Shown here one piece after another: positions 11,347 to 23,684 of a stretch of DNA of 64,000 nt. This stretch comes from Siphonodentalium dalli (taxonomy: Eukaryota; Mollusca; Scaphopoda; Gadilida; Siphonodentaliidae): contig CP136069.1 of assembly GCA_032622095.1 (NCBI GenBank), positions 170,060,394-170,124,393 of the forward strand, given 5' to 3'. The notes under the pieces were generated by a model that was not told the DNA's origin, made no database searches, and saw only the letters and a list, made by a program, of their open reading frames with translations. Both the position numbers and the translations under genes were made by a program. Every line of letters begins with the position of its first letter. Positions within the stretch are counted from its first letter, which is position 1.

Positions 11347-12510
11347 ATGAAACGTTTCCGTTCTTCTTCATGCGAAGAAATAGCGGAGAAAAGGAAGACG
11401 GTCCATGCTGAGAATAGTATTAAAGCCAACAACAGAGTAGCTGGGATATTTTGTGAATATCTGAATTATTGTACTATTCAATATATATTTCTTTCGACAC
11501 TCCAATTGGACTCCTGAACAAAGTCTGCCGCCGGGGTAGGGAGAACATGAGAAACATGAGACGGACGACATTCAGCATCCAATCCGACCTGCATCAGATA
11601 CGCGATGCGTGATCAAACATGAATATGAACTTATGAAAAACCACCGAGAAGGGGACCGTGATATTATCAGTGACGTTATGCCAGAAGTTAAAGGCAATCC
11701 GTACTGTCGAGTGGCAAGTTATTAAAAATATTTGTCAAAACTCCACCCTGAATGTCAGAACTTGTGGCAACGACCAACAGCCCAGTTGGGGAGAAGACCT
11801 TGGGAAAGTTCATGACAACGTTGAGCGAAAAGGCAAATTTAAGCCAGATATATACGATATATAGGAATCATTGTATTCGATCGACAGGAGCAAGTATTCT
11901 TTCTGCGAGCAACTTCGGCGCCAGCCTGATCATGTCGGTTACTGGCCATAAGTCGGTTTCGTCATTAGCCGAGAACCAACGTGTGACAAACTCGGAAAAG
12001 CGAATGATGAGATGTGCAATCGCTAACGAGACAAAGGACGCTCAGTTTCCAGCATCATTGGCCTTGACGAGTTTATCTTCAACTTCAAGTTTACCACATC
12101 AACCAAACCATGTACTGCCCGCAACAAGGGCTGTCGATTTTCCACCACAATATACTGCTACACTGGGAATGGAAATTGCTCAGGCCAAAACAAATGATGA
12201 TTTGAAAGATCTTGACCTCAATTAACTTTTTGGACCATCTAATTCCAGATCCAGTGTTTTAAGTCAAACTCTTAACCAAACCGTACAGCGGAAAGTTGCA
12301 GGCACCATGCCTTTTTTCAGAACCTGCAGCATTACGCAGCATCAAGATAACAACCAACAACAACTGAATGTTGATCCCAATGAACGCTTTGGACCATTCA
12401 GTTTGTTTAGTGTTAATTTTACCAACTGACAAAACGAAGAGCGGAAAGTTGCTGGCATCATGCCTGTTTTCGGAACCTGCAACATTAGCAGCATTACATA
12501 AACAGCAAAT
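11347..12510 (+). pseudogene. Crypton-type tyrosine recombinase (DUF3504), decayed
   Basis: An N-terminal piece starts at ATG 11347 with a KANNRVAGIFCEYL helix typical of the family. A central piece from 11621 reads through EYELMKNHREGD, MPEVKGNPYCRVASY, a TAA stop near 11720, then KYLSKLHPECQNLWQRP. A frameshift and a deletion precede the catalytic piece at 11752-12225, with PVGEKTLGKFMTTLS, NHCIRSTGASIL (His-x-x-Arg) and VTGHKSVSSLA. The position where family members have the nucleophilic Tyr reads Asn (AENQRV). A 6-bp insertion lies just before the NHCIR motif. Beyond 12225, two repeats of a KVAG...F.TC block resemble the GC-x-F tail of such proteins. In life, these enzymes cut and rejoin DNA for Crypton elements; here it cannot be active. 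Confidence 0.75.
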
Positions 12511-12773
12511 GGACTGACCTTTAATTAATGTTATTGTTAATCCATATTGATTATACAGTTAATTCTACTTGTTTTCTTCCAAAGATTGTTTATTCATAAA
12601 CTCCGCTGGATTTCGCTCTTCCGATAGCCGGTGTAATCAACCTTGACATTCGTTTGTTGTGGAAATTCCAGACGCAAACCAGCTCAAGGTGAAAATAAAT
12701 TACAGCAACGATTAATTAAAGGTATATGCTACTATATGGTGGATTTTGTCTGCTGACATATTAAATACGTTCC

Positions 12774-12885
12774 GGGACGCTTAGTGGTCGGATGTGGTGC
12801 AATGTGAGGCTCAGCCAGATAAATAAGATATAATATCGATCTCACTTCGCCTCACATGACACCATATCCGACCACTAAGCGTCCC
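12774..12885. mobile_element. Foldback/MITE-like inverted repeat
   Basis: Arms of about 37 bp starting GGGACGCTTAGTGGTCGGAT face each other across a 38-bp centre, with few mismatches. No target duplication is clear, so the superfamily is unassigned. Confidence 0.65.
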
Positions 12886-15587
12886 GTAACTTATATTATG
12901 GTGTGTACTTTTGGTTCTGTTCAGTTCAAATAAAATATTGTTTAAACGTTTAAATTAACAGGGAGTTCCTAAAACTCCGGAGAAACCTTCGCATTCTCGG
13001 TTCCTCGATATGATGATTGTCAGACTCTGCTTTGACATGATAGCAGGACAACAACAGTATTGTCAGATATTTGTTTTCACAGCGCACAGAAGATGAAAAT
13101 ATCGATAGTTCTGTTTTTACATTTTGCGAAATTGTCAAAATCAGCAAATTTCACCTACTTTAAAGACTATGTGAATAACACCAACACAATATATTGCACA
13201 TATATTGATTAGTTTAAGTTTTGGTAGGAATACCAAATTTCTATTTTTATTCTGATCCTTCAATATTTTCGGTAATTCAGAGATATGCGTCCGACGCTAA
13301 AATCGTACGTCCGACATCGTTGAATTTGTTGAATTTATCTAAGACTTTATATTCCACAGAAAGACTTATTATTCAAGTTAGCGAATTTAGAAAAGCAGGC
13401 CCGATTTTTCTTCTGCATAGAAAAACAAAGAGCATTCGCCGTTTGTTTATCCCCGATTTTGTAACAATAAAACGCATTTGTCCTAATTATGTGCAAAACG
13501 AAAATGAAATCAGGCGTAATGTATTCAGGCCCTTCCACACAAATCAAATCTTGTTAATATTTTGGGGACATTGGTTATGAAGTACTAATATTTTCTCCAA
13601 CTGATCAGTAATGCGATATACATGTATAGAGGATCTCTAGTGAGTTGCAATTTATTAACCGAGTGCATTAAATTCGATTCGAGCCGAACTTTACCGAGGC
13701 TTTAGTGGACGATTTAGTGGACGATGTTAATAACGTTCGTAAATATTGCCACGAATTTGAGATCCATTTGATCACATAATAACATTTTAGGAAGGAAAAA
13801 TTATCTCGAAAATTATCACTACCAAAGAGGAAGTAAAGACACCCTCAAGAACAAATATAGTTCCATTTTACATGTGTCTTTTCGTGTTGACACAATTCTT
13901 CAACCACCCGTATCACACATGTTTATCTCACAGTCAACACTAAATAACCGAACACAAATCGAATATCATAAATATATTCTAATTAATAACATAATAATAT
14001 ATTTCCGGCATTGACATTGACACCGTTGCGCTAAGCTCTTATGTCACTGTGTGTGCTGATAATACACGTGCATCTTACTAAGATATGAGGCCAGGATTAG
14101 GGGCCATTTATGTGATAAAAAGGCATCAGAACTATTTAGAGACTTATACTTATTTTGGCCAGAGGTTCTCTCAAATATGACAAATATGAGTGGCTACATC
14201 GAAATTTCACACGGTGCTCTTGTCACATTGGTGGAAACATTTATTTTCTTCAACTCTCGCACAGGAATGAACATGCAGATTGTATGATATAACAATTACA
14301 TTAGAACATGGGATTTGGTAAAAAGTATGACGATTTTATCAGCCATATTCCAAACGTTGGCAATCACGGCTGATGTTCAGTTTTTCTATAGTATTGTTAT
14401 TCGTCAGCCATCTGAGGCATAGCATATCAAACAGTCACACATATTGATTCACTGTTGGAGCGTTTATGCATCATTTTCAATAATCGAAGTTCAAAATTCG
14501 AAATCAATACAAGAGATATGTATCCTTATATACGTATTACGAGAAACTGGAGATCTTTACATTGTCTGGTCACTACATGTATGTTTGTGTTATAAATGAT
14601 TCTTAGATGGTACAGTGGTCCTGCTAATTTGCAATGATGTTGGTGGGGCAATTCAATGCTGATACGAATTAGTACTGGTAATTATTTTCATAAAGTTTAT
14701 AATTTTCGCGGTGTTTCAGGAGGGGAAAAAATTTCCTGCTTGTTTTTTTAGTGTTTTGGCAATGAGTTGGGCTTCAAAACCACTTTGAATGAGAGAAATA
14801 ATGTAATTCTAACTGGTAAATTGACTGCAGGCAGTTATCGTGTTGTATTTTGTTGCAAATTTAGAAATTCAAGATGGCCGCTGGCAGCCATGTTTTTTTG
14901 GCCGAATGACCTCAAAATGACTCATTCCTATTTACATGTCCATGTTAACATCCATGATAAATAGTATGCACAGAAATTCATATACAGCTGTTTACAGTGA
15001 ATTTCCCCCCGCAAATCTCTGTTTTAGTGTTAAAAGGTGGGGTGGGTGTAAAAAAATGGTCGGAAAAAACTGCCGAAAACGGAAAAAAATTTGGCGGTGG
15101 GGGTGGGTGGGTACAAAAAATTATCGAAAGGGAAAAAATGCCATATGTGCCTGAAAAAACAATTCCGACCCCCCCCCCTGGGTGTTTTGAATTTCCGATC
15201 GATCTGAGAAAAAGAAAATGCATATTTTAATAATATAATGGCTAAGCTGGTGTTTGTAAATTGTTCGGAATATCTATCTTGATTATGACAAGCACAGCCA
15301 TTGTTATAATTTGAGTATATATATGATCTTGACTGTTTTTTCATATAGATAATTGTTTTTCACGATTCGCTCAGATTAGACCATTGCCACGGAAATGACA
15401 ACTAGAGAAATATAATTGCACTTTTTCGAATATTATCGGTTTGCTCAACCACATCATATCAATTCAGCAGAACCCACCAACATTATTGCAAATTAGCTGA
15501 ACCACTTGATCAGGGGTTTTGTTATATTTCTTAAAAATACAAACGGGGGCGAAAATAGACATTCCAACTACTTACTTTTGATATGTA
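12886..15587. other. No recognisable gene or element
   Basis: AT-rich sequence. Open frames here (for instance at 13221-13580) overlap on both strands and resemble nothing. A G-rich stretch near 15040-15110 and a C run near 15170 are low-complexity. Confidence 0.3.
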
Positions 15588-16185
15588 GTCCAGAAGTCAC
15601 CGATTGCATGTAGGACAAAGTAATGCGCACACGAACAAACACACTATAAGTATTTACCAAGTCTCCAACCTGTGTTAACTGTATAAACGTATCTCAGTGA
15701 AATATTAGTTTGTCACAAAACTGCATTGCATGCCACCAATTGTGACCTTCACCTTTACCGCGAGTGAACTGTGATAACAGCAAAAGTTCTTTATTGTTGG
15801 TCGCGTTATGTTTATTTAACACTTAATTATATGCATATGGGTTAGGGTTAGGGGTAGGGTAGGGTTACTTTATTATATGCTGAATGGATTCTTTCATTCT
15901 GTTGTAAAGAATCCATTGGACCGGTCTATTATTAACTTGCAGAAGTCCCATATTGCCCGTAGGACAAAGAAATGCGGACACGAAAATACAGTAACTATAT
16001 TTACCAAGTCTGCTACCTGTGTCAGCTGAATACCCAGTTAAATATTCGTTTGTAACCAAACGCCATTGCAGAAATGCAGGCCACCAAATGTGACCTTTAC
16101 CACATCCGGGCGTGCACTGTGCTAACAATAACAGTTCATTATTTGGGCCGCGCTATGTTTATATTATCCTATTCAGTTATATACG
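15588..16185. repeat. Diverged tandem duplication of about 350 bp
   Basis: The block at 15588-15838 recurs at 15940-16185. Shared runs include GTAGGACAAAG, ATTTACCAAGTCT, ACCTGTGT, and a GCGxTATGTTTAT ending. A telomere-like tract and a short unique piece separate the two copies. Confidence 0.7.
15839..15867. repeat. Short interstitial telomere-like tract
   Basis: Degenerate TTAGGG/TAGGGT units, about four in a row (GGGTTAGGGTTAGGGG then TAGGGTAGGGTTA), between the two copies of the 350-bp duplication. TTAGGG is the usual animal telomere repeat. Confidence 0.6.
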
Positions 16186-16849
16186 TATCCGTTGGGCCAG
16201 TCTAATATTCATTTCGAGGGGTTTATGAAAAAGAAACAGACGACAGCTGATATAAGTGAAGAAGGAGTCATATTCATTGAGGGAAATGTTCTGATAATAT
16301 ACAATTTCAACTTGTGGAACTTATTATATTGTTTAACTTATCACCTGACAATTTTCTACGGGATAAGCACTCATCAATGAGTGTTTAGCATAATAAATTG
16401 TTAATGACACCCTCTCGATTAAGCATCAAGATGAACCTAGTCGTTTACAAACACCCATATTTTTCGAACATGTATATATGCCTTTCTGGTCGTAACATTT
16501 CAAAGAACACGAAGAACATGTACATACATAAAATGGGAGGCAGGGATGGGTGTCGTAGCACCGTAAACGTTTGAGATGCGGGTTAATATTTGGCATTCGA
16601 TACACAAGATACAAAACAAAATGGATTTAGGTCCAGGCACAAAGTTATTAGATTTCGATTTTCGAAATCTATTTATATTATCCACTTCGAATACTTCAGG
16701 CAAGCATAATATATTACCGGAAATATATACGGACATGCGAGACGTTGTAACCAGTTTGGAAGGCCACGCAAAGTCACGGTTCGGGATAGCTTCGGGCAGA
16801 TCGGAAATGATTTTCCGAATAAAATACGACGAAAATTACAACCAGAAAC
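16186..16849. other. No recognisable feature
   Basis: A 111-codon open frame at 16576-16911 has no recognised motif and ends inside the duplicated GNAT flank, so it is not called as a gene. Confidence 0.3.
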
Positions 16850-17890
16850 ACAATAGACAGTACTATGTTATAGTTGGCATGCGAATACTAGGTATACTTT
16901 TCCCCCATTAAATAATAAGATGATTTATTCATGAAAATAGACAAGTCATAATACCATGCCGGTCACACGTGAAAACAGATGTTTATTTACTTGTTGTGAT
17001 GCCACGTGCTGGGAAATTCCAGATCGAACCGGGTATCACCATATATCGAATTCGATTTGTATAAAATGAATAGATTTAAAAATCGAAATATAATAACAAT
17101 GTTTGCTTAAATTTAGGTTCCTCGACTCAAATCAAATATTATTCACACCCGAAGCAGAAGACATTAATTTAGGGGTGTTTACCCTTTCTTTACGCAATTC
17201 ATTGGCGAGTAGTTATCCCATAGGAAACTGACCAAATGCGTACAGGATTATTCAAATGTATACTTGAATAACTGAGTGGGAGAATCCATTCAGTATTTAA
17301 ATTGTTAAGTCGGAAAGGACATCTTTAACGAATATAAAGCATTTAACCTGGACAATGTTGACTCTGCTAGTATTTAATAATTGCAATTACGCATTTCGGT
17401 AAATACGAGAATGATATGGGGACTTGAATTGAAACAAAAACGATTCAAACATGTTAGGGTGTCCATGACAATTTTGTGCGCCGCATTCCATGTGGTTGGC
17501 GGAAGAAGTCGTTTAATATCACACGTACTGTATCAATGTTTTCCTATATACACACACAATGTAATTCATCTAATGTACTTTCTTGTGCACAATTGAAATA
17601 TGATGAAGACGGACATTTTATGATATGATGACATGCGCCGTGAGACTTTAATGTCATTATCCACGACACAGGCCCCTGGGGGAAAATAGCAGCGAAACAA
17701 AGATAAACTATACCAGTGACAAGGTTCACAAGTCCGATTTTGGGAACAACACACCATCTATCATATTCCTTATAGATTCTCAAAATCGTTCAACTCAGTC
17801 ACAAATATATTTCTTATTGGCCATAAAATTTCCTTTCTTTTGATGTATAATACCATAGAATTAAACGAAGGGAAGTCGAGACAACGTATC
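16850..17890. repeat. Duplicated GNAT flank without exons (ghost copy)
   Basis: From about 16850 to 17657 this matches 47955-49171, the sequence directly downstream of GNAT copy C. From about 17700 to 17760 it matches the intron just upstream of the copy C terminal exon, with the shared block GACAAGGTTCACAA. The 0.8-kb exon between those two parts in copy C is missing here. Position 17122-17125 (TCGA) is the unfilled counterpart of the TTAA where the MITE at 48220 sits. Confidence 0.7.
17700..17890 (+). repeat. Left member of an inverted pair around the foldback element
   Basis: Matches the reverse complement of 23395-23590. Shared runs include TTCTTTTGATGTATAAT, GAAGGGAAGTCGAG and ACACACCATCTAT. 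Confidence 0.7.
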
Positions 17891-18012
17891 GAAAACTTGC
17901 AATATCTACTGGAAATTTGGAGTAAAACGGGTCGTCAGTCTCCCTGTTCGCCTAATATCCTCAATAATTCTCAAACATTGTCAACTCAGCCAAAATATGC
18001 CCCATTGTATAG

Positions 18013-21000
18013 TAGTCCAGGATATATTGGTCGACCTCTGCACCCCCCCAGGACTCAACTTCACCCCACTAATGTTCTTTCCTAATGTCTCCTCTAATGT
18101 GTTTCGGTTGTTAACAAGAAAAAAAAGTGGCCGCAGAGACTCCAGACAAGATGGCGTCCATCATGGCGGCCATTTTTTATATATGCACCAGGTATCTTTG
18201 ATCGCCGTTATAGTAAAGATGATATCACATGCGGTCTTCTTTTACGCTCGATTCGTTATGCTAATATACAACCATTACAAATTAGCCAAAAATCCGACAC
18301 CAGAATCCAATATGGCGGCCAAGACGGCCGCCGAAATGTGAAAATAAGCTATTTTTCTGACGTTTCATCACCTTTCGTTTGTCTCTGTGGGAAAATATTG
18401 GCATCTTGGCGTGATGTTATACATTTATCGTATAGAAGAGTCATTGGCGAACACAGGGGGACCATAATATACATTCATTGTGGGATATTTTTGTCCGATA
18501 TCACGTTTTCCCAAATGCCGGTATAATAGGTCAAAGCCGAATCGACACTAATAACGCGATGTAATGTTTCGAATCAATGAATGTTATTGCTATCATAACA
18601 CCACCCATGTATATATATGTGCAGGACATACTCGAGCTAAGATTCCTCTTATACCTGAGTTGATGAATATTCACCCAAATCCAAGATGGCGGCCAAAATG
18701 GCCACCAGAAATAGAAAAATCGCCGAAAATCGCTGATTTTAACATCAGTGAGCATTATTGTCATGACAACTCCACACCTGCTTACTATTGTGAGTTGGGA
18801 ACACTTAGGCGAATAACTCTCCTTGTATCATATCCAAATAAAAGTCCCCCAAATCCAAAATGGCGCCCACAATGGCGGACAGATTTTGAAAATCACCGAA
18901 ATTCCCTCATATTCACACCATTGGGCATTATTGTCGAGACAACGCCACCCATGCTTACAGTTGAGTTGGAAATACTGGGGTGATGTAATTACCTTACATC
19001 TCATGCAAGAAATGGTTTTCCAAATCGAAAATGGCGACCGAAATTTGAAAACACGCCTACATTCCTTTACTTTCTTACGATGGGCGTTATTGTTTCGCGA
19101 TTTCTACCCACCATCACATGTTGATATGGAACATAGATATGAAGTATTCATTAGGGTTTGGCAATTGATACTCACAGTCAATATGGCGGCCAAACTGGCG
19201 GCCATAAATTGAAAAGAAGCATATATTATCACATACTAATTTCAACTTGTTGTCATAATATCGATCTGTATAGACGAAACGGTACACAATATAAGCCATT
19301 TATTAGTTCCAACGTAAGTCGTAGCCTTTTGGAAGGATGAAAGCCCACAATCGCGATGTAACATTTCAAAATCCATTCTCCACTAAGGGCCCATACTGGT
19401 CGTAACCGTATATAGGTGCGCCGAATAGTCGTATTATGACTTCCAAGAATCAAAACAACAGTACTTGAGTTTATTCTGATTTGCCACATTCAGCATTATC
19501 TAGACCAGTTTCCGTCTCGCCCACAACAACAGTTTTCTACACTTCTTTGTAGAATGGTCCCACTAATCGAATGTTTCAAACAATACATATGCCGGTGTCC
19601 AGCTCACGTGTTTGTTGCGAAAGCTTGGAATTATTATCCTTATTCTTGGCGAGCTTCATTCGTGGTATAGCTTATGGTATAATTCAGATGCTACATATGG
19701 GACATGGGCGTCATCTTGAGCGATACACCATGGGCGTCATCTTGTGCGATACACTAGAAAGGTATTCGGTCGATGCCTATACTAGCTTTCAGAAGGATCT
19801 ATCTGCGTATTGTCAGCTTTGGTGACATAATGGGGATAACAACATGTACACCTGGTGATCTTCCCAAACAGCCACTTCTCAATATATGGTTCATCAATTC
19901 ACATACTCATCTAAAGCGCTGACGTACCCGGACAACTTCTGTATATGGCTTCGAATGTTGAAAGCCTGACAATCTTGTTGGCGTCCAGCGTGCTAGTTTG
20001 TGGGAATGTGTCATGATAGTGGAAATGAAATTGGACCATGACTGCACCGCCCCTTATTTTGGTATGTTTTAGATTCAGACAGGATCTCATGTGTGGCTTT
20101 ACTTTCCTTGTATGGTAAGACTGTATTTTCCCATCCGTTTGGAAGCCGTTCTTAATCAACTGGATCAGGCGTGTGCCATTGGCTACTACTGTATAAGCCC
20201 CACCAAGACTGGGGTGTAGTCTTAATTGCGATACCTTTGATAGTTGGTCGATATGTCATACCATCGCTGGGTGGTGGTCGGCATGGTCCAAGAAAGTGCA
20301 AATGCCATCAACAAACGGGTGAAATGTTCAAGGCGAAGAACATCCAGAGGAATGTTACGTTGATGAACTTTTGCATTCAGTTCAACATATTTGGTACACC
20401 AAGTGATTTCTTGGTAACATCACCATTGCGACCATTTTCCTGCATGAGACATTAACTACTATATTCTAATGTTATATAATTATATAAAGCTATATGATCA
20501 TAAAGGTCGCGTTCCCCAACGTCCACAGACATTGCCATCGAGACTATAAATTGTTCTTTAAATACATAGTGAAATAAATGCAACACAGTTCCTGACATTT
20601 TCTTGAATAATACCGCCTAACATACTGACACTAACCCTGAGAGAGGATAACAAAAACGCATACATTCATGCTATAAAGACATTATCCTTTAGTCCATCCG
20701 ACTGTTTTGAGGAAGGCTAGCATAGTATTATCAAGACAAAATTGTACGTCTGGTCAAGTTGAATCAACATTGTTACCAGACCAAAAAAAAAACCCCGACA
20801 CTCATGACATTCTATATCTTAAACATGCACCAGGTGTAGGGGTGGTGTATACCGTGGCCCATTTCATTCCCACTATCATGGCACATGTCCACAAACTAGC
20901 ACCGCGAGTATTGTTCTTCTCTGCTGGGAGATATTCGACGAGACATCTGCGGGACGTCACACAGTTTGCTTCGGATCATGGTCAAGAAGTGTGGGTAGTC

Positions 21001-22900
21001 AGTACACTATGGTCTTCTCCTTAGCAGATATACATCTGTGCAAGGGAATGAGACAGCTAGCAACCGTCGAAACACTGTCGAAGTTGTCCACGTATGTCAA
21101 TGCGTTCGCTGAGTTTGTGAGTTGAACCATCTATTGAGAAGTGACTAGCTAACTGGTTCGCCCGGTGTACATGTCGTTATCCCCATGGGGTATGAGACAC
21201 ATACATAGAGATAACATTCTGTAAGCTTGTATACTCATCGACCATATGCCTTCCTAGTTCAAGATGACGCACAAATTCCATATTTAGCAAATATTTAAAA
21301 TCGTAATCTAGACACCGGAAAATGAATTGTTTGAAACGTTATGATTAGAGGGACCCTTCTCACAGGAAGTGGTGAATACTTTGTCGGCGTGAGCGACCTA
21401 GATTTATCAGACAATGAAATGGAAGCTGGTCCAGATAATTATGGACGTGACGTGGCAAATCAGAATCTGTTATCAGGTAATTGTTCTAATATGACTATTC
21501 GCCGCACCTACAGTTACGGCCATTATCGGTGTTAAGTGGAGAATGGATTTCGAAATGCCACATCGCGATATTAATTGTGGGTTTTCATCTTTCCAGAAGG
21601 ATACGAGCTATGTTATGCGTTTTGATACGTTTAAGTTGAACTAGTAGATTGTTTATGTACAGTTTCGTCCATACATACCGATATTATGACAAAAAGTTGA
21701 AATTAGTATGTGAAAATATCGATTTATTTTCAATTTCTGGCCGCCAATTTAGCCGCGATCTTGACTGTGAGTATCAATTTCCAAACCCTAATGAATACTT
21801 CATATAAATATTCCATATCAACATGTAATGGTGGGTAGAAATCGCGAAACAATAACGCCCATCGTAAGAAAGTAAAGGAATGTAGGCTTGTTTTCAAATT
21901 TCGGTCGCCAGTTTGGCCGCCATCTTCGAATTGGAAAACCATTTCTTGCATGAGATGTAAGGTAATTACTTCACCTCAGTATTTCCAACTCAACTGTAAG
22001 CATGGGTGGCGTTGTCTCGACAATAATGCCCAATGGTGTGAATATGATGGAATTTCGGTGATTTTTCAAAATATGTCCGCCATTGTGGGCGCCATTTTGG
22101 ATTTGGGGGACATTTATTTGGATATGGTACAAGGAAATTTCTTCGCCTAAGTGTTCCCAACTCACAATAGTAAGCAAGTGTGGAGTTGTCGTGACAATAA
22201 TGCTCACTGATGTTAAAATCAGCGAGTTTTCTATTTCTGGTGGCCATTTTGGCCGCCTTCTTGGATTTGGGTGTATATTCCTCAACTCAGGTATAAGAGG
22301 AATCCTAGCTCGAGTATCTCCTGCACATATATATACATGGGTGGTGTTATGATCGCGTTATTAGTGTCGATTCGGCTTTGACCTATTATACCGGCATTTG
22401 GGAAAACGTGATATCGGACACAAATATCCCACAATGATTGTATATTATGGTCCCCAAGTGTTCGCCAATTGATTCCTCTATACGATTAATGTATAACATC
22501 AAGCCAAGATGCCAATATTTTCCCACAGAGACAAACGAAAGGTGATGAAACGTCAGAAAAATACCATATTTTCACATTTCGAAGATGGCCGCCATATTTG
22601 ATTGTGGTGTCGGATTTTTGACTAATTTGTAATGGTTATATATTAGCATAACGAATCGAGCGGAAAAGAAGACCGCATGTGATATCATCTTTACTATAAA
22701 GGCGATCAAAGAGACCTGGTACATATAAAAGAAATGGCCGCCATGATGGACGCCATCTTGTCTGGAGTCTCTGCGGCCACTTTTGTTTCTTGTTAACAAC
22801 CGAAAAACATTAGAGGAGACATTAATAAAGAAAATTAGTGAGGTGAAGTTGAGTCCTGGGGGGGGGGGGGTGCAGAGGTCGACCAATATCTCCTGGACTA
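18013..22900. mobile_element. Giant foldback element, copy 1 (4.9 kb)
   Basis: The left end, TAGTCCAGGATATATTGGTC, is matched in reverse at the right end (22900). The arms stay homologous inward for roughly 2.4 kb each, to a centre near 20460. The outer 1.3 kb is very similar; the inner part is more diverged but still pairs. For example, 19550-19610 pairs with 21290-21350, and 19820-19940 pairs with 21060-21190. Each arm carries repeated ATGGCGGCC motifs. TAG flanks both ends, which may be a 3-bp target duplication. No transposase is recognisable; open frames in the arms are mirrored on both strands and are not called as genes. It belongs with foldback-type non-autonomous elements by structure. 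Confidence 0.8.
18160..19212. repeat. ATGGCGGCC-containing repeats of about 150-175 bp in the left arm
   Basis: Paired ATGGCGGCC/ATGGCC motifs occur near 18160, 18311, 18684, 18859, 19030 and 19183. The sequence between 18684 and 19183 is a diverged tandem repeat: each unit has a GGGCATTATTGTC-like or GAGCATTATTGTC-like block, a GACAACxCCACxC block, and a GAGTTGGxAxTACT block. The core AAGATGGCGGC equals the consensus of the zinc-finger factor YY1. Confidence 0.75.
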
Positions 22901-23394
22901 TAGGGCTTGCGCATCGAGTTCTATCCTTCCGCCACAGCACGAGTGCCATATCGACAAACCCATTTACACTTCGTGTCGTTCTGTGTTTATACACGCTTCG
23001 CGTCCTAGAATCCGTGCATTAAAAATACAGACTTAGAAGGTTTATTTAGGCACATTGAGGGCGTGTTTTGTCATGTGTGATGATGCTTTTATTTTATAGT
23101 TCCGGTTTCATGGTTGAGGCGAACGTCATGTACGTCATTTTACGTCAACGAGATTCGTATGGAACGTACGTTCCATACGTATTTGTAAATATGGAACAGC
23201 AATAACCCTGTACTTATGGGAACAAGCGTGTAATAAATAACTTGACGAAGTCAATTTCAGCGAAGTCGACATATCCTACGGGGAATTCGCTAGTTCGACC
23301 ATTGCATGCTATCGCAATAATTGAATTGCTATCCGTGTATAATCATTACTTACCGGACAGGGGAACAAACGGCCGCTTTTCGTCGGTACGTTAT
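22901..23394. other. Spacer right of foldback copy 1
   Basis: No gene recognised. It contains a perfect 24-bp palindrome at 23156-23179. Confidence 0.35.
23156..23179. repeat. Perfect 24-bp palindrome
   Basis: CGTATGGAACGT followed directly by its reverse complement, with no loop. Two ACGTCA-type sites lie just upstream. Confidence 0.85.
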
Positions 23395-23590
23395 GCTAGA
23401 TTTCAATACGATAGCTCGACTTCCCTTCGCTTGATGCTATCAAATTATACATCAAAAGAAAGGCATATGCATGGCCAATAAGACACAATGAAATATATTG
23501 TGACTTAGAAGAAAGATTTTGAGAATATATGAGGAATGTTATAGATGGTGTGTTTTTCCCAAAATCTGACTTGTGAACCTTGACACTGTT
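23395..23590 (-). repeat. Right member of the inverted pair around the foldback element
   Basis: Reverse-complement match to 17700-17890. It lies just downstream of the GNAT copy B stop codon. Confidence 0.7.
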
Positions 23591-23684
23591 ATAGTATATA
23601 TTTGTATATTTGGTAATTTCACACAGGAGCCTGTGATCCACGATGGTGCAATTCGGATGTCTGCACTTGTTAACCCGGATATCT

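Noticed and set aside
13221-13580. 119-codon frame
   Set aside because: It overlaps a minus-strand frame, lacks motifs or splice context, and has AT-driven composition.
18564-22994. Frames of 60-140 codons in the foldback arms and centre
   Set aside because: They are mirrored on the other strand and in copy 2 with different ends. No transposase or other motif is visible.
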